64,000 bases of DNA from Pasteurellaceae bacterium Pebbles2. GTDB lineage: Bacteria > Pseudomonadota > Gammaproteobacteria > Enterobacterales > Pasteurellaceae. Of the stretch, positions 45,813 to 57,392 are shown in pieces. The notes below the pieces were generated by a model. That model worked only from the letters and a program-made list of their open reading frames with translations, had not been told where the DNA came from and made no database searches. Position numbers and translations under genes: made by a program. Position 1 is the stretch's first letter; every line of letters begins with the position of its first letter. The stretch spans positions 496,001-560,000 of the forward strand of contig LVZA01000001.1 of assembly GCA_023101505.1 (NCBI GenBank). The letters run 5' to 3'.

Positions 45813-48800
45813 TTAATCTAACAAAGATTTCAATAAATTCTCGACAAATTCCAACCGCACTTTTGCCTGTTCCAAATTGCAATTAAAGCGGAATTTGGTC
45901 GGACCGTCGAATTTGAATACGGCTGGTTGCTGTTGAATGAGTTTGACGAATTTCATCGGATCGTGATCTGCCGTCGGATTGAATTCGATAAAGCCACCGT
46001 GAGCCGTGCCGTCGATTTTAATGATTTTCAGGGCTTTTGCCGTTAAGCGTAATTCGGCGATTTGCATTAGATTTTTAGTGGCTTCTGGCAATAAACCGAA
46101 GCGGTCGATCAGCTCAACTTTCAGCTCGTTTAATGCGGTTTTGTTTTCGGCACTGGCAATACGTTTGTAAAACGACAGACGCATATTCACGTCGCCCAAA
46201 TAATCTTCGGGCAATAAGGCCGGCACTCGCAAGTCGATTTCCACTTGTTGTTGGGTGAGTTCGTCCAAGCTCGGTTCTCGCCCTTCTTTCATTGCTTTCA
46301 CCGCACTTTCCAGCAAATCCATATACAAACTGAAACCAATGCTTTCGATTTGTCCGCTTTGTTCGCTGCCCAATAATTCGCCTGCACCACGAATTTCCAA
46401 ATCGTGGGTGGCAAGAATAAAACCTGCACCGAGATTGTCCAAACTTTCCAAGGCTTCAAGGCGTTTCACCGCATCTTTGGTCATCAGTTTTGGTGGCGGT
46501 GTGAGCAAATAGGCGTAGGCTTGGTGATGGGAACGCCCCACACGCCCACGTAATTGATGTAACTGTGCCAAGCCGAAATTATCCGCTCGCTCAATAATAA
46601 TGGTATTGGCGGTCGGCACGTCAATGCCTGTTTCGATAATGGTGGAACACACCAACACATTGAAACGCTGATGATAAAAATCGCTCATTACTCGTTCCAA
46701 TTCACGCTCACGCATTTGTCCGTGTCCAATGGTGATGCGGGCTTCTGGTACAAGTGCGGTCAATTTTTCGGCACAATTTTCAATGCTTGCCACATCGTTA
46801 TGCAAATAATAAACCTGCCCACCACGCAGAATTTCACGCAAAATTGCTTCACGAATAATCAGGTCTTCCGCCTGACGCACAAAGGTTTTAATGGTTAAAC
46901 GACGTGCTGGCGGCGTGGAAATAATCGACAAATCTCGAATGCCGTTCATCGCCATATTTAGCGTGCGTGGAATCGGCGTAGCGGTGAGCGTTAAAATGTC
47001 GATATTGGCACGCAGTTGCTTGATTTTCTCTTTTTGACGCACGCCGAAACGGTGCTCTTCGTCGATAATCAGCAAGCCGAGATCGTGAAATTTTACGTCC
47101 GATTGAATAAGTTTGTGCGTACCGATCAGAATATCGACCTTGCCCTCGGCGACATTTTCTAAAATCTGTTTCTGTTCTTTGGCAGTTTTAAAACGAGAAA
47201 GCACTTCCACATTCACCGGCAAATTGGCAAAACGATCACGGAAGTTTTCATAATGCTGTTGGGCTAAAAGCGTGGTCGGCACGAGAACAGCGACTTGTTT
47301 ATGGTTCATCACCGCCAAAAATGCCGCACGCATCGCCACTTCGGTTTTGCCGAAGCCCACATCGCCGCAAACCAAACGATCCATTGCTTTCGGCTGGCAC
47401 ATATCAGAAATCACTGCATTGATCGCCATTTCCTGATCGAGGGTTTCTTCAAAAGGAAAAGTTGCCGAGAATTGCATAAATTCATCACGATCATATTGAA
47501 ACGCAAAGCCTTTTTGAGCTTCTCGCTGGGCATAAACATCTAACAATTCCGCCGCCACATCTCGGATTTTTTCCGCCGCTTTGGAACGGGCTTTCGCCCA
47601 CGCATCACTGCCGAGTTTGTGTAATGGTGCGTTTTCGTCCGCACCGCCCACGTAACGGCTGATCAAATGCAGACTTGCCACAGGTACATAAAGTTTGGCA
47701 TCGTTGGCATAAGTTAAAAGCAAATATTCCGCTTGCATTCCACCGTTTTCAAGGCTCACCAAACCGCCGTAACGCCCCACACCGTGTTCCAAATGCACCA
47801 CCGCTTGCCCGATTTTCAGTTCGGCAAGATTGCGGATCAAAGTGTCGGGATTAACACTTTTGCGTTTATCTCGTGAGCGTTGTTGCACCCTCGCACCGAG
47901 CAATTCCGTTTCACAAATTAACGCAAAATTCACCGCACTTTTATCATTTTGCAAAATAAAGCCGTGATCTAACTGGCTGATTTGCAAGCTAAATTGCTGG
48001 CTTAACGCATCAGAAAATTGGCTAATTTGCTTCGGTTTAATGTTTAATGGTTGTAGCAAATCGAGTAAGGTTTCACGACGCCCCTCGCTTTCTACCGAGA
48101 AAATAATCTTGCCATCAAATTGCTCGATAAAGTGGCGTAACGCCTGTAATGGCTCTTTTTGTTGCGACTGAATTTGCACGTCGGGCAGTTCGCTGACGGT
48201 TAAATTTTTCTGACGAGCAGACGAACGTAGCTTTTCTATTTTTAGCGTAATGCGTGGAAATTGCTTCAAAGTGCGGTTAATTTCGTCGATCTTTAGCCAA
48301 AGTCGCTGTGGTGGCAACAGCGGACGCATCGGGTCAACTCGACGGCTTTCAAAGCGTTGTTCCGCATCTTGGTAAAAACGCTCCGCCTGCGTTTGATTTT
48401 CTTCCATTTCTACAAATAGCGTTTTTTCAGGCAAATAATCAAACAGGCTTGCCATTTTGCTGAAAAATAATGGTTGCCAATATTCAATGCCTGCCGCCAG
48501 CGTACCTTTGCTGATTTGCTGATAAATATGCTCAGGATCACGACGAATTTCGCCGAAGGTTTCTCGAAATTGACTGCGGAAAAATTCAATGCCTTTGCTG
48601 TCGCTCGGGAATTCGTGGGCTGGGAGCAAATTAATCGATGAAATTTCATCGAGCGTGCGTTGGCTGTCCACATCAAAGGTGCGAATACTGTCGATTTCGT
48701 CATCAAAAAAATCTAAGCGAAAAGGCACCGCACTTCCCATCGGGAACAAATCCAACAATGCCCCACGCACTGCAAATTCACCTGGTTCAAGCACTTGTTC

Positions 48801-49259
48801 AACCGCACGATAGCCCGCATTTTCTAGTTGCAAACGCAATTTTTCGATATTAAAACGGTCGCCTTTTTTGATTAATAACACATTTTGTTGCAGAAAAGAC
48901 GGCGGACACAGGCGTTGCATTAAAGTGCTAATCGGCAAAATCAACACGCCATTTTGTGCTTGCTGCAAATAAAATAACGCACTTAATCGAGCGGAAATAA
49001 TTTCCTGATGAGGCGAAAATGCATCATAAGGCAAGGTTTCCCAATCGGGGAAAAAACGCACATTCGACAGGCTTTCTGCCAAAACTTTCTCTAAACGCAC
49101 CGCACTTTTGGTATCAGGCGTAAGCACCACGGTTAATCCGTTGAATTCATTGGCGATTTGGCGAATAGCAAAGCTGTCTGCGCCCGTTAAAACATTGCCA
49201 AGAATTTTGTGATCGTTGGGTTGAGTGGGAATGTCAAGTTGGAAAAATGCGTTGTTCAT
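45813..49259 (-). CDS. mfd: Mfd, transcription-repair coupling factor
   Basis: This 1148-aa translocase removes RNA polymerase stalled at DNA damage and recruits UvrA. In order it has a UvrB-like N-terminal module (LPYDAFSPHQEIISARL, GEFAVRGALLDLFP), an RNAP-interaction domain (GQAVVHLEHGVGRYGGL, about 480), helicase motifs (VCGDVGFGKTEVAMRAAF, LIIDEEHRFGVRQ, TLTATPIPRTLNMA, QLRGRVGRSHHQAYAYLL) and the C-terminal TRCF domain (DYLGDVNMRLSFYKRIA). The length matches the family. Several uptake signals lie inside it, as is common in DNA-repair genes of this family. Confidence 0.97.
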   Translation of the reverse strand: MNNAFFQLDIPTQPNDHKILGNVLTGADSFAIRQIANEFNGLTVVLTPDTKSAVRLEKVLAESLSNVRFFPDWETLPYDAFSPHQEIISARLSALFYLQQAQNGVLILPISTLMQRLCPPSFLQQNVLLIKKGDRFNIEKLRLQLENAGYRAVEQVLEPGEFAVRGALLDLFPMGSAVPFRLDFFDDEIDSIRTFDVDSQRTLDEISSINLLPAHEFPSDSKGIEFFRSQFRETFGEIRRDPEHIYQQISKGTLAAGIEYWQPLFFSKMASLFDYLPEKTLFVEMEENQTQAERFYQDAEQRFESRRVDPMRPLLPPQRLWLKIDEINRTLKQFPRITLKIEKLRSSARQKNLTVSELPDVQIQSQQKEPLQALRHFIEQFDGKIIFSVESEGRRETLLDLLQPLNIKPKQISQFSDALSQQFSLQISQLDHGFILQNDKSAVNFALICETELLGARVQQRSRDKRKSVNPDTLIRNLAELKIGQAVVHLEHGVGRYGGLVSLENGGMQAEYLLLTYANDAKLYVPVASLHLISRYVGGADENAPLHKLGSDAWAKARSKAAEKIRDVAAELLDVYAQREAQKGFAFQYDRDEFMQFSATFPFEETLDQEMAINAVISDMCQPKAMDRLVCGDVGFGKTEVAMRAAFLAVMNHKQVAVLVPTTLLAQQHYENFRDRFANLPVNVEVLSRFKTAKEQKQILENVAEGKVDILIGTHKLIQSDVKFHDLGLLIIDEEHRFGVRQKEKIKQLRANIDILTLTATPIPRTLNMAMNGIRDLSIISTPPARRLTIKTFVRQAEDLIIREAILREILRGGQVYYLHNDVASIENCAEKLTALVPEARITIGHGQMRERELERVMSDFYHQRFNVLVCSTIIETGIDVPTANTIIIERADNFGLAQLHQLRGRVGRSHHQAYAYLLTPPPKLMTKDAVKRLEALESLDNLGAGFILATHDLEIRGAGELLGSEQSGQIESIGFSLYMDLLESAVKAMKEGREPSLDELTQQQVEIDLRVPALLPEDYLGDVNMRLSFYKRIASAENKTALNELKVELIDRFGLLPEATKNLMQIAELRLTAKALKIIKIDGTAHGGFIEFNPTADHDPMKFVKLIQQQPAVFKFDGPTKFRFNCNLEQAKVRLEFVENLLKSLLD

Positions 49260-49285
49260 AAGTGCGGTTTAAAATGTGCGAGTTT

Positions 49286-49313
49286 TGAAAAAAAGGGAGT
49301 TTGAATACTCCCT
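49286..49313 (-). terminator. Terminator of the BCCT transporter gene
   Basis: AGGGAGT / ACTCCCT stem with a 6-base loop, followed on the minus strand by TTTTTTT, 34 bp after the stop codon. Confidence 0.88.
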
Positions 49314-49346
49314 ATATTAAAGCAAAAAAGATGAATTCGCTAGGCT

Positions 49347-51365
49347 TTATTCCGACAGGTTTTCCACATCGGCGGTGAGCAAATTATGGTTGTCGTCCAT
49401 TGCTAAATTCATAAAGCGTTCATATTGTTTTAGCACGTCGGCGATCAATTCCGCTTGGGTCATATATTGCACATCATAACCCTGACGACCATCTAAGAAA
49501 TAAGTAATCGGCTCATAGATTTTATTGCGTTCAATGTTCGGCAAATTGTCGTCTTCCACCACCAAATCCGACAATTCTCGAGATTGGCATTCAATGCCAT
49601 AAAGGAAATTGCGCAGATTTTCTTTGATGACTTCAAACTCAATTTTCGGATTTTTTCCATCGACATAATTCATTTTTGCCGTCAAACCGTGTTGGGCAAA
49701 TTCTGCTACTAATTCGCTAAACGCAGGGCGAGCCACTTCGTCTAAATAGCGTCGAATATCTTGGCGATAAGTTGGATTGACGATTTTTTCTAGCCGTTCT
49801 TTCCAGTTTTTGCCTGTCCAATTTGCGCTGCCTTGGGTGAATTTTTTGTTGAAATATTGAGCATCAACCATCAAGGTTTTCCACAAGCCAAAGCAAAGAA
49901 TAAGCATAATAAATGTGAACGGTAAAGCGATAATCAGTGTCATTGTTTGCAATGAAGCTAAGCCGCCTGAATATAATAAAGACAAGCCAAGCAACGCTAA
50001 TAATGCGCCCCAAAAGATCGCTTGCCATTTTGGTGCATTTTCATTGCCTTGTGATGCGATATTGTTCAACACCATAATGCCTGAATCGGCAGAGGTTACG
50101 AAGAAAATCGAAATAACGATCAACGCAATGCTCGATGACAAGCCTGATAACGGCAAATGGTCAAAGAAGCCGAATAACAGTTGTTCTGTGTTGGCACTAA
50201 TCGCCGCAAGCTCACCGCCACTTTGTTGGTCGATCCAAATTGCACTGCCACCGAAGCTGGTCATCCATAAAATATTAAATAAAGACGGCACGAATAATAC
50301 GCCTAAAATAAATTCACGAATGGTGCGACCTTTGGAAATTTTAGCAATAAATAAGCCGACAAAAGGTGCCCAAGATGCCCACCACGCCCAATAAAGCACC
50401 GTCCAACCACTCAGCCAGCTTTGATTTTCAGGTTCATAAGCAAAGGTGCGGAAGCTGATTTCTAATAAAGAGCTGAAATAATAGCCCAAATTTTCGGTTA
50501 ATCCTGAAAATAAATGGAGCGTTGGTCCTGTGATAATCACGAAAAGCAACAACAAGCCAGCCAATACAAGATTGGTTTCGCTGAGAATTTTAACTCCTTT
50601 GCTCACGCCTGAAATTGCCGAAATAACCGCTAAACTCATCGCAATAATCACCAGTGCGGCTAAAGTGCCAAAACTACTGCTATCAAACACGCCAAGTGCG
50701 TTAAAGCCAGCATTAACCTGCATTGCACCGTAACCCAAGGTCGTTGTTAAACCGAAAATGGTGCTGCATAAGGCGATGGTATCGATTGAATGCCCCCAAA
50801 AGCCAGCCAAACGGTTTTGTAATAGTGGATAAAAGCCCGAGCGTACGGTTAAAGGCAATTTATGGCGAAAACCGAAGTAAGCAAGAGATAAGGCGATCAC
50901 GGCGTAAATAGCCCAAGCGTGAATGCCCCAATGGTAAAAGGTGGTCATCATTGCTTCTTGTGTGCGTTCCGCTTGGCTTAAGCCTGAATGAATTGGGTTG
51001 AGATAGTGCAACACGGGTTCTGCCACACCAAAATACATTAAACCGATCCCCATTCCAGCGGCAAAAAGCATTGCAATCCAAGACATAAACGGAAATTCAG
51101 GTTCGTCGCTGTCTGCACCCAAGCGAATATCACCTAAACGACTGACACATAAAAACATCAAGAATAGAAAGAAAATGGACGCAGCCAGAATATAAAACCA
51201 ACTGAAATTCTTAAATAATCCTTGCTTGATGCTGTCTAAACTGCTTTGCGCTTGCTCGGGGAACAACACACAAAAGAACACGACTAAAGCCACTAACAGC
51301 ACCGTTGGAATAAATATTGGGGCTTTTAAGGTGCTATTCGCCCGCATTTGTTGTAAGAAACGCAT
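49347..51365 (-). CDS. betT: BCCT-family transporter (choline/betaine type, BetT-like)
   Basis: This 672-aa protein starts at the ATG at 51365, after AGGAG; in-frame codons upstream are rejected because they lack a ribosome site. It has twelve predicted membrane helices, with the family signature GWTVLYWAWWASWAPFVGLF near residue 330 and the upstream MSWIAMLFAAGMGIGLMYFG. A cytoplasmic C-terminal tail of about 160 residues is characteristic of BetT-type proton-coupled choline carriers and senses osmotic state. H. influenzae has an equivalent gene, and choline feeds phosphocholine on lipooligosaccharide there. No betaine-synthesis genes are adjacent. Substrate choice is inferred. Confidence 0.88.
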   Translation of the reverse strand: MRFLQQMRANSTLKAPIFIPTVLLVALVVFFCVLFPEQAQSSLDSIKQGLFKNFSWFYILAASIFFLFLMFLCVSRLGDIRLGADSDEPEFPFMSWIAMLFAAGMGIGLMYFGVAEPVLHYLNPIHSGLSQAERTQEAMMTTFYHWGIHAWAIYAVIALSLAYFGFRHKLPLTVRSGFYPLLQNRLAGFWGHSIDTIALCSTIFGLTTTLGYGAMQVNAGFNALGVFDSSSFGTLAALVIIAMSLAVISAISGVSKGVKILSETNLVLAGLLLLFVIITGPTLHLFSGLTENLGYYFSSLLEISFRTFAYEPENQSWLSGWTVLYWAWWASWAPFVGLFIAKISKGRTIREFILGVLFVPSLFNILWMTSFGGSAIWIDQQSGGELAAISANTEQLLFGFFDHLPLSGLSSSIALIVISIFFVTSADSGIMVLNNIASQGNENAPKWQAIFWGALLALLGLSLLYSGGLASLQTMTLIIALPFTFIMLILCFGLWKTLMVDAQYFNKKFTQGSANWTGKNWKERLEKIVNPTYRQDIRRYLDEVARPAFSELVAEFAQHGLTAKMNYVDGKNPKIEFEVIKENLRNFLYGIECQSRELSDLVVEDDNLPNIERNKIYEPITYFLDGRQGYDVQYMTQAELIADVLKQYERFMNLAMDDNHNLLTADVENLSE

Positions 51366-51708
51366 AATACTCCTAAAAGTAACGAAAAATACACCGCACT
51401 TTTCTAAAGGTTGCATTAATATTTTTCAAGAAAAGACGGCAAATTGAGTAAAAAATTTAATTTTCTGATACCCTGCTAGAGAGGGAATTTTTGATAAAAA
51501 GTAAACGAGAAATACTTTTTTGTGGTAGGCAGAAACGCCTAAATGTTGAATTTAACCGAGTTATGATAGCAAAATAATGGCGAAAGCTCAAATTTGCTAA
51601 CTTTTAACCAAATCTTTGGCGGTAAAAACAAAAAAGTGCGGTATTTTTTACCGCACTTTTTCACGTTTAAACGCTGTTAATTAAGCCTGAACAATTAAGC
51701 CCAAACAA
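51366..51708. other. Intergenic gap upstream of betT, downstream of glnA
   Basis: This gap contains the glnA terminator, one uptake signal near 51392, and two weak hairpins (AAAAAGTA/TACTTTTT at 51496-51520 and CCCTGC-AGAGAGGG near 51472). A betT promoter must be present but I do not see a convincing one. No gene is visible. Confidence 0.6.
51631..51662 (-). terminator. Terminator of glnA (inverted uptake-signal pair)
   Basis: AAAAAGTGCGGTA and TACCGCACTTTTT with a short T-rich loop: a near-identical arrangement to the ychF terminator. It lies about 47 bp past the glnA stop codon. Confidence 0.9.
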
Positions 51709-53136
51709 TTAAGCATAGTACATTTCAAATTCCACTGGGTGTGGGGTCATATTTAAACGTTCTACTTCTTTACGTTTCATTGCAACGAAAGCATCAACAA
51801 ATTCTTTGCTGAATACGCCACCTTGAGTTAAGAACTCGTAGTCGTTTTCAAGCGCAGTTAAGGCTTCGCCTAATGAACCTGCTACCGCTGGAATGTCTTT
51901 TAATTCTTCTGGTGGCAAGTCGTAAAGGTTTTTGTCCATTGCATCGCCTGGGTGGATTTTGTTGATCACGCCGTCCAAGCCTGCCATTAATAAGGCAGCG
52001 AAACATAAATATGGGTTCGCCATTGGATCTGGAAAGCGAGCTTCTACACGTGTTGCTTTCGGGCTAGTTACCGCTGGAATACGGATTGACGCTGAGCGGT
52101 TGCTTGCAGAATATGCTAACAACACAGGCGCTTCAAAACCTGGCACTAAACGTTTGTATGAGTTGGTGCTTGGGTTGGTGAATGCGTTTAATGCTTTAGC
52201 GTGTTTGATGATACCGCCGATGTAGTAAAGTGCCGTTTCAGACAAACCAGCATATTTGTCGCCCATAAATACGTTTTTGCCGTCTTTGCTTAGTGACATA
52301 TTACAGTGCATTCCTGAACCGTTGTCGCCTGCGAATGGTTTTGGCATAAAGCACGCGGTTTTGCCGTGTTCAAGAGCCACGTTTTGCACCACGTATTTAT
52401 AGATTTGCGTTTCGTCAGCTTTTAAGGTTAAGCTGTTGAATTTGGTTGCAATTTCGTTTTGACCTGCGGTTGCCACTTCGTGGTGGTGCGCTTCGATCAC
52501 TAAGCCCATTTCTTCCATAATTAAGCACATTTCAGAACGAATGTCGTGTGCGGTGTCGATTGGCGCAACGGCACAGTAGCCGCCTTTTTTCAATGGACGG
52601 TAGCCGTTATTGCCATTTTCAAATTTGCGGTTAGTGTTCCACATCGCTTCCACGTCGTCGATTTTATATGAAACGTTATTCGCTTCAGTTGAAAAACGCA
52701 CGTCGTCGAATAAAAAGAATTCAGGTTCAGGACCAAACATTACGCTGTCTGCGATGCCGGTTGATTTTAAGAAATTTTCTGCACGAATAGCAATCGAACG
52801 AGGATCACGGTCGTAGCTTTGCATTGTGTTTGGATCATAAATGCTACAACGGATTGAAAGGGTTGGGATTTGTGCGAATGGGTCAACGACCGCAGTTTCG
52901 GCGATTGGCATTAACAACATATCTGCTTTGTTAATCGCTTTCCAGCCCTCGACAGAAGAACCGTCGAACATTTTGCCCTCTTCAAAAAGATCTTCAAGAT
53001 CATCTAGCACAAGGCTCACTGGCAGGGATACGCCGTGTTCTTTGCCCTTGATGTCGGTGAAACGTAATAGGACAAATTTAATGTCGTTTTCACGAATTAA
53101 CTTGGCTACGTTTGCGATTGCAGTTGCATTGGTCAT
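51709..53136 (-). CDS. glnA: Glutamine synthetase, type I
   Basis: GlnA makes glutamine from glutamate, ammonia and ATP. The 475-aa protein has beta-Grasp N-terminus [43 protein letters not shown], the ATP-site [17 protein letters not shown], and NRSASIRIP. The C-terminal [11 protein letters not shown] contains the Tyr adenylylated by GlnE in regulated GSI-beta enzymes, so covalent control is predicted. No ntrBC genes follow, unlike in enteric bacteria. The 277-bp gap to typA (53137-53413) is AT-rich, with an uptake signal near 53367 and the divergent promoters, which I do not place. Confidence 0.97.
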   Translation of the reverse strand: MTNATAIANVAKLIRENDIKFVLLRFTDIKGKEHGVSLPVSLVLDDLEDLFEEGKMFDGSSVEGWKAINKADMLLMPIAETAVVDPFAQIPTLSIRCSIYDPNTMQSYDRDPRSIAIRAENFLKSTGIADSVMFGPEPEFFLFDDVRFSTEANNVSYKIDDVEAMWNTNRKFENGNNGYRPLKKGGYCAVAPIDTAHDIRSEMCLIMEEMGLVIEAHHHEVATAGQNEIATKFNSLTLKADETQIYKYVVQNVALEHGKTACFMPKPFAGDNGSGMHCNMSLSKDGKNVFMGDKYAGLSETALYYIGGIIKHAKALNAFTNPSTNSYKRLVPGFEAPVLLAYSASNRSASIRIPAVTSPKATRVEARFPDPMANPYLCFAALLMAGLDGVINKIHPGDAMDKNLYDLPPEELKDIPAVAGSLGEALTALENDYEFLTQGGVFSKEFVDAFVAMKRKEVERLNMTPHPVEFEMYYA

Positions 53137-53413
53137 TATAAATTCCTTATTGGAGAAATAGAACAGAAAATTAAGGCAAGATTTTACCTTATTTTGTTTT
53201 TATTTTCGACTAGATTTAATCTGATTTTAGTGAATTATTTAATAGCTCATTGCGTTAAAAAGTTGTATAATTTGCGACCTTTCGCCGAAAACAAGGCTAT
53301 TTGAGCGGATTGTATTCACCCCAACGACACGAAAGTAAAGAAAATAGCCGCCAATTTCGTGTCATAAGTGCGGTGAAAATTTCGATATTTTTTAACAACA
53401 TAAGACATTTTCA

Positions 53414-55264
53414 ATGGCAGAATTAGATATTAATAAATTGCGTAACATCGCAATTATTGCACACGTTGACCACGGTAAAACCACCCTCGTTGACAAACTT
53501 TTACAACAATCAGGCACACTTGAAGCTGCACGCAATGGCGACAGCGATGAGCGTGTAATGGATAGCAACGATCTTGAAAAAGAACGTGGTATTACCATTT
53601 TAGCCAAAAATACAGCGATTAACTGGAACGATTACCGTATTAACATCGTGGACACCCCGGGACACGCCGACTTCGGTGGTGAAGTAGAGCGTGTTCTTTC
53701 AATGGTCGATTCTGTTTTATTGGTGGTGGACGCATTTGACGGTCCAATGCCACAAACTCGTTTCGTAACGCAAAAAGCATTTGCACACGGTTTAAAACCA
53801 ATCGTGGTAATCAACAAAGTTGACCGCCCAGGTGCTCGCCCTGATTGGGTTGTGGATCAAGTATTTGATTTATTCGTAAACTTAGGCGCGACCGACGAAC
53901 AATTAGATTTCCCAATTATTTATGCATCAGCCTTAATGGGCGTAGCAGGTCTTGAACACGAAGACTTAGCACCAGATATGACCCCATTATTTGAAGCGAT
54001 TGTAAAACACGTTGAACCACCAAAAGTAGAACTTGAAGCACCGTTCCAAATGCAAATTTCACAGTTGGATTACAACAGCTATGTGGGCGTTATCGGTATC
54101 GGTCGTATTAAACGTGGTGCGGTGAAATCAAACCAAGCTGTTACGGTGATTGATAGCGAGGGCAAAACTCGCCAAGGTCGTATCGGTCAAGTATTAGGAC
54201 ATTTAGGTTTACAACGCTACGAAACTGACACTGCTTGCGCTGGTGATATTATTGCAATTACTGGCTTGGGTGAGCTTAATATTTCAGACACAATTTGTGA
54301 TATTAATGCCGTAGAAGCCTTGCCAGCATTAAGCGTAGATGAGCCGACAGTAACAATGTTCTTCTGTGTAAACACCTCGCCATTCTGTGGTAAAGAGGGT
54401 AAATACGTAACTTCACGCCAAATTTTAGAGCGTTTAAACAAAGAGCTTGTGCATAACGTTGCATTACGTGTGGAAGAAACGCCAAACCCTGATGAATTCC
54501 GTGTTTCTGGTCGTGGTGAATTGCATTTATCAGTATTAATCGAAAATATGCGTCGTGAGGGCTATGAATTAGCGGTTTCACGTCCGAAAGTAATTTATCG
54601 TGATATCGACGGCAAAAAACAAGAGCCATTCGAGCAAGTAACTATCGACATCGAAGAACAACATCAAGGTTCAGTAATGGAAGCCTTGGGTATTCGTAAA
54701 GGCGAAGTAAAAGATATGATTCCAGACGGCAAAGGACGTACTCGTTTAGAATACAGCATTCCAAGCCGTGGCTTAATCGGTTTCCGTAACGAATTTATGA
54801 CAATGACTTCAGGCACAGGCTTGCTTTACTCTACATTCAGCCACTACGACGACATCAAACCAGGTGAAATTGGTCAACGCAAAAATGGTGTGTTAATTTC
54901 TAATGCCACAGGTAAAGCCTTAGGCTATGCCTTATTCGGCTTACAAGAACGTGGTAAATTAATGATCGACCACGGTGTGGAAGTGTATGAAGGTCAAATC
55001 ATCGGTATTCACAGCCGTTCAAACGACTTAACCGTAAACTGTTTGCAAGGTAAAAAATTAACCAATATGCGTGCATCAGGTAAAGACGATGCTATCGTGT
55101 TGACCACACCAGTGAAATTCACCCTTGAGCAAGCGATTGAATTTATTGATGATGACGAGTTAGTGGAAGTAACGCCAGTGTCAATTCGTGTGCGTAAAAA
55201 ATTACTCACCGAAAATGATCGTAAGCGTGCGAACCGTACGACAACTAGCACCAGCACACAATAA
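53414..55264 (+). CDS. typA: TypA/BipA ribosome-associated translational GTPase
   Basis: This 616-aa GTPase of the EF-G class has G1 [11 protein letters not shown]3 [11 protein letters not shown] and G4 NKVD in the first 140 residues, followed by domain II, EF-G-like domains III and V, and the specific C-terminal domain ([34 protein letters not shown]). BipA acts in 50S assembly and in low-temperature or stress growth. It is transcribed divergently from glnA, the same neighbour pairing as in E. coli. It ends in TSTSTQ and a strong uptake-signal terminator. Confidence 0.97.
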   Translation: MAELDINKLRNIAIIAHVDHGKTTLVDKLLQQSGTLEAARNGDSDERVMDSNDLEKERGITILAKNTAINWNDYRINIVDTPGHADFGGEVERVLSMVDSVLLVVDAFDGPMPQTRFVTQKAFAHGLKPIVVINKVDRPGARPDWVVDQVFDLFVNLGATDEQLDFPIIYASALMGVAGLEHEDLAPDMTPLFEAIVKHVEPPKVELEAPFQMQISQLDYNSYVGVIGIGRIKRGAVKSNQAVTVIDSEGKTRQGRIGQVLGHLGLQRYETDTACAGDIIAITGLGELNISDTICDINAVEALPALSVDEPTVTMFFCVNTSPFCGKEGKYVTSRQILERLNKELVHNVALRVEETPNPDEFRVSGRGELHLSVLIENMRREGYELAVSRPKVIYRDIDGKKQEPFEQVTIDIEEQHQGSVMEALGIRKGEVKDMIPDGKGRTRLEYSIPSRGLIGFRNEFMTMTSGTGLLYSTFSHYDDIKPGEIGQRKNGVLISNATGKALGYALFGLQERGKLMIDHGVEVYEGQIIGIHSRSNDLTVNCLQGKKLTNMRASGKDDAIVLTTPVKFTLEQAIEFIDDDELVEVTPVSIRVRKKLLTENDRKRANRTTTSTSTQ

Positions 55265-55300
55265 TTTGTAGTCGCTGATTGCGAAAAACTTAATAAAAAC

Positions 55301-55346
55301 GCACCGCACTTTTGCTGGAATAACCACAAAGTGCGGTGCTTTTTTT
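55301..55346 (+). terminator. Terminator of typA (inverted uptake-signal pair)
   Basis: GCACCGCACTTT (55301-55312) and AAAGTGCGGTGC (55328-55339) form a perfect 12-bp stem followed by TTTTTTT. Confidence 0.93.
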
Positions 55347-55360
55347 GGGGATTTTTCCCT

Positions 55361-55394
55361 TTTTAAAAAAGGCGAACATTGATTGCTCGCCTTT
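55361..55394 (-). terminator. Terminator of the dpp operon
   Basis: AAAGGCGA / TCGCCTTT stem with an 11-base loop, followed by a U-run on the minus strand, about 20 bp past the dppF stop codon. Confidence 0.82.
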
Positions 55395-55412
55395 ATTTTA
55401 TATTATCTCCGT

Positions 55413-56405
55413 TTATTGTACGTTTGCTTCGTTATCTTCTACGATAAAGCAAGCAATTTTCGTACCGTCAGGATAGCTTTTTAACTCAGGTTTTTCTTGC
55501 TTACAACGTTCCGTAGCAAATTGGCAACGAGCGTGGAAAGCACAACCTTTTGGCGGATTAAGCGGACTTGGCAATTCGCCTTTTAGTTTAATACGCTCTC
55601 GACGTAATTCTGGCGACAAACGTGGTGTCGCAGAAAGTAAGGCTTGCGTATAAGGGTGGCGTGGATTTTGGAAAATTTGCGCTGTTGTGCCTTGTTCCAC
55701 ACAACGCCCCAAATACATTACCATTACTTCATCAGCAATATGTTCCACCACCGACAAATCGTGCGAAATAAACACATAAGATAAGCCCAATTCCTCTTGC
55801 AAATCCATCATTAAATTCAGCACTTGCGCACGCACGGAAACATCAAGTGCAGACACAGGTTCATCTGCCACCACAATATCAGGATTCAGCATTAGACCAC
55901 GTGCAATCGCAATACGCTGGCGTTGTCCGCCTGAAAACATATGCGGATAGCGTTGGTAGAATTCAGGTTTTAATCCCACTTTTGCCATAATTTCCAACAC
56001 TTTTTCTTTGCGCTCTTGTGCAGAAAGTGCGGTGTTAATTAGCAAAGGTTCTTCTAAAATATCACCGATTTTTTTGCGTGGATTTAATGATGCGTACGGG
56101 TTTTGGAACACGATTTGGATTTTTTTGCGACGTAATTGCGTGGTCGCTTTGTCATTCACCAAAAAGTTTTGCCCTTGATAATAAAGCTCGCCCTCGGTTG
56201 GGGTTTCAATCATTGTGAGCAAACGCCCAAGGGTCGATTTACCACAACCAGATTCGCCAACAACCGCAAGGGTTTTACCTTTTTCAAGGGTGAACGATAC
56301 GCCATCAAGCGCTTTCACTTGTTGCGGTTTGGCGAACAGTCCTTTCTTCACGGGATAATATTTCTTTAAATCCACCGCAGTTAATAAGGCTTGTGAATTA
56401 GACAT
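55413..56405 (-). CDS. dppF: DppF, dipeptide ABC transporter ATPase
   Basis: This 330-aa ATPase starts at the ATG at 56405 ([20 protein letters not shown]). It has Walker [11 protein letters not shown], signature [15 protein letters not shown], and Walker [16 protein letters not shown]. The C-terminal oligopeptide-transporter extension has cysteines spaced as in [14 protein letters not shown], a cluster shared with DppD. It pairs with DppD to energise DppBC. The start lies 8 bp inside dppD, so translation is coupled. A variant uptake signal ACCGCAGTT lies within the gene at 56374. Confidence 0.95.
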   Translation of the reverse strand: MSNSQALLTAVDLKKYYPVKKGLFAKPQQVKALDGVSFTLEKGKTLAVVGESGCGKSTLGRLLTMIETPTEGELYYQGQNFLVNDKATTQLRRKKIQIVFQNPYASLNPRKKIGDILEEPLLINTALSAQERKEKVLEIMAKVGLKPEFYQRYPHMFSGGQRQRIAIARGLMLNPDIVVADEPVSALDVSVRAQVLNLMMDLQEELGLSYVFISHDLSVVEHIADEVMVMYLGRCVEQGTTAQIFQNPRHPYTQALLSATPRLSPELRRERIKLKGELPSPLNPPKGCAFHARCQFATERCKQEKPELKSYPDGTKIACFIVEDNEANVQ

Positions 56406-57381
56406 TGCTTGGTTCTCCTTGCGCATTTAACGGGGTGTGGCATTTCACTTGACGTTCGCTAAGTTGGCGTAATTCAGGTTCAACACTTCGACAAAGATCC
56501 GTCGCATAAGGGCAACGTGGGTTGAGCAAGCAACCTTGCGGACGGTCATATTTCCCTGGTACAACGCCTGGTAAAGATTGTAAGCGAGATTTTCCCTCAG
56601 CAAATTCTGGCAATGCACGCAATAAGGCTTGCGTATAAGGGTGTCTTGGCATTTTGAAAATATCTTCCGCTTTGCCTTCCTCTACGATTTGTCCTGCATA
56701 CATCACGATAATGCGATGCGCCGCTTCTGCCACCAAGGCTAAGTCGTGGGTGATTAAAATCAACGCCATATTTTCTTTTTTCTGCAAATCGAGCAGAAGA
56801 TCGACGATTTGTGCTTGAATGGTTACGTCCAACGCCGTGGTCGGTTCATCAGCAATCAATAATTGTGGCTTACCTGCAATCGCCATTGCGATCATCACAC
56901 GTTGGCTCATACCGCCTGACAGCTGGTGCGGATACACATTCAAACGAGACTCAGGATCGGGAATGCCCACCATTTGTAGCAATTCAATCGCACGATCTCG
57001 ACGAGATTTTTTGCTGCAATCTGAATGTGCTTTTAAGGCTTCCATAATCTGAAAACCTACGGTATAAGCTGGGTTTAGGCTTGTCATTGGATCTTGGAAA
57101 ATCATCGAAATATCGCCACCAATTAAGGCTCGCTTTTCTTTTTCGTCAATGGTAAGCAAATCTCGATCTTTAAATATCAACGAATTTGCGCTGACTTTCC
57201 CTGGGTAATCAATCAAGCCCATTACCGCCAAAGAACTGACCGATTTCCCTGAGCCTGATTCACCTACAATGCCCAACACTTCGCCTTGACTAATTTGATA
57301 ACTAATACGATCAACCGCTTTAAATGGCGCATTTTGATCGCCAAAATGGACGGAAAGTTGTTCAACTTTTAATAATGACAT
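56398..57381 (-). CDS. dppD: DppD, dipeptide ABC transporter ATPase
   Basis: This 327-aa ATPase has Walker [16 protein letters not shown], signature [16 protein letters not shown], and Walker [16 protein letters not shown]. The C-terminal oligo/dipeptide transporter motif [15 protein letters not shown] with a further Cys downstream is present. The ATG at 57381 follows GGAGG at good spacing; four upstream codons are in frame but unneeded. It lies 11 bp after dppC. Confidence 0.95.
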   Translation of the reverse strand: MSLLKVEQLSVHFGDQNAPFKAVDRISYQISQGEVLGIVGESGSGKSVSSLAVMGLIDYPGKVSANSLIFKDRDLLTIDEKEKRALIGGDISMIFQDPMTSLNPAYTVGFQIMEALKAHSDCSKKSRRDRAIELLQMVGIPDPESRLNVYPHQLSGGMSQRVMIAMAIAGKPQLLIADEPTTALDVTIQAQIVDLLLDLQKKENMALILITHDLALVAEAAHRIIVMYAGQIVEEGKAEDIFKMPRHPYTQALLRALPEFAEGKSRLQSLPGVVPGKYDRPQGCLLNPRCPYATDLCRSVEPELRQLSERQVKCHTPLNAQGEPSNV

Positions 57382-57392
57382 TATTTCCTCCA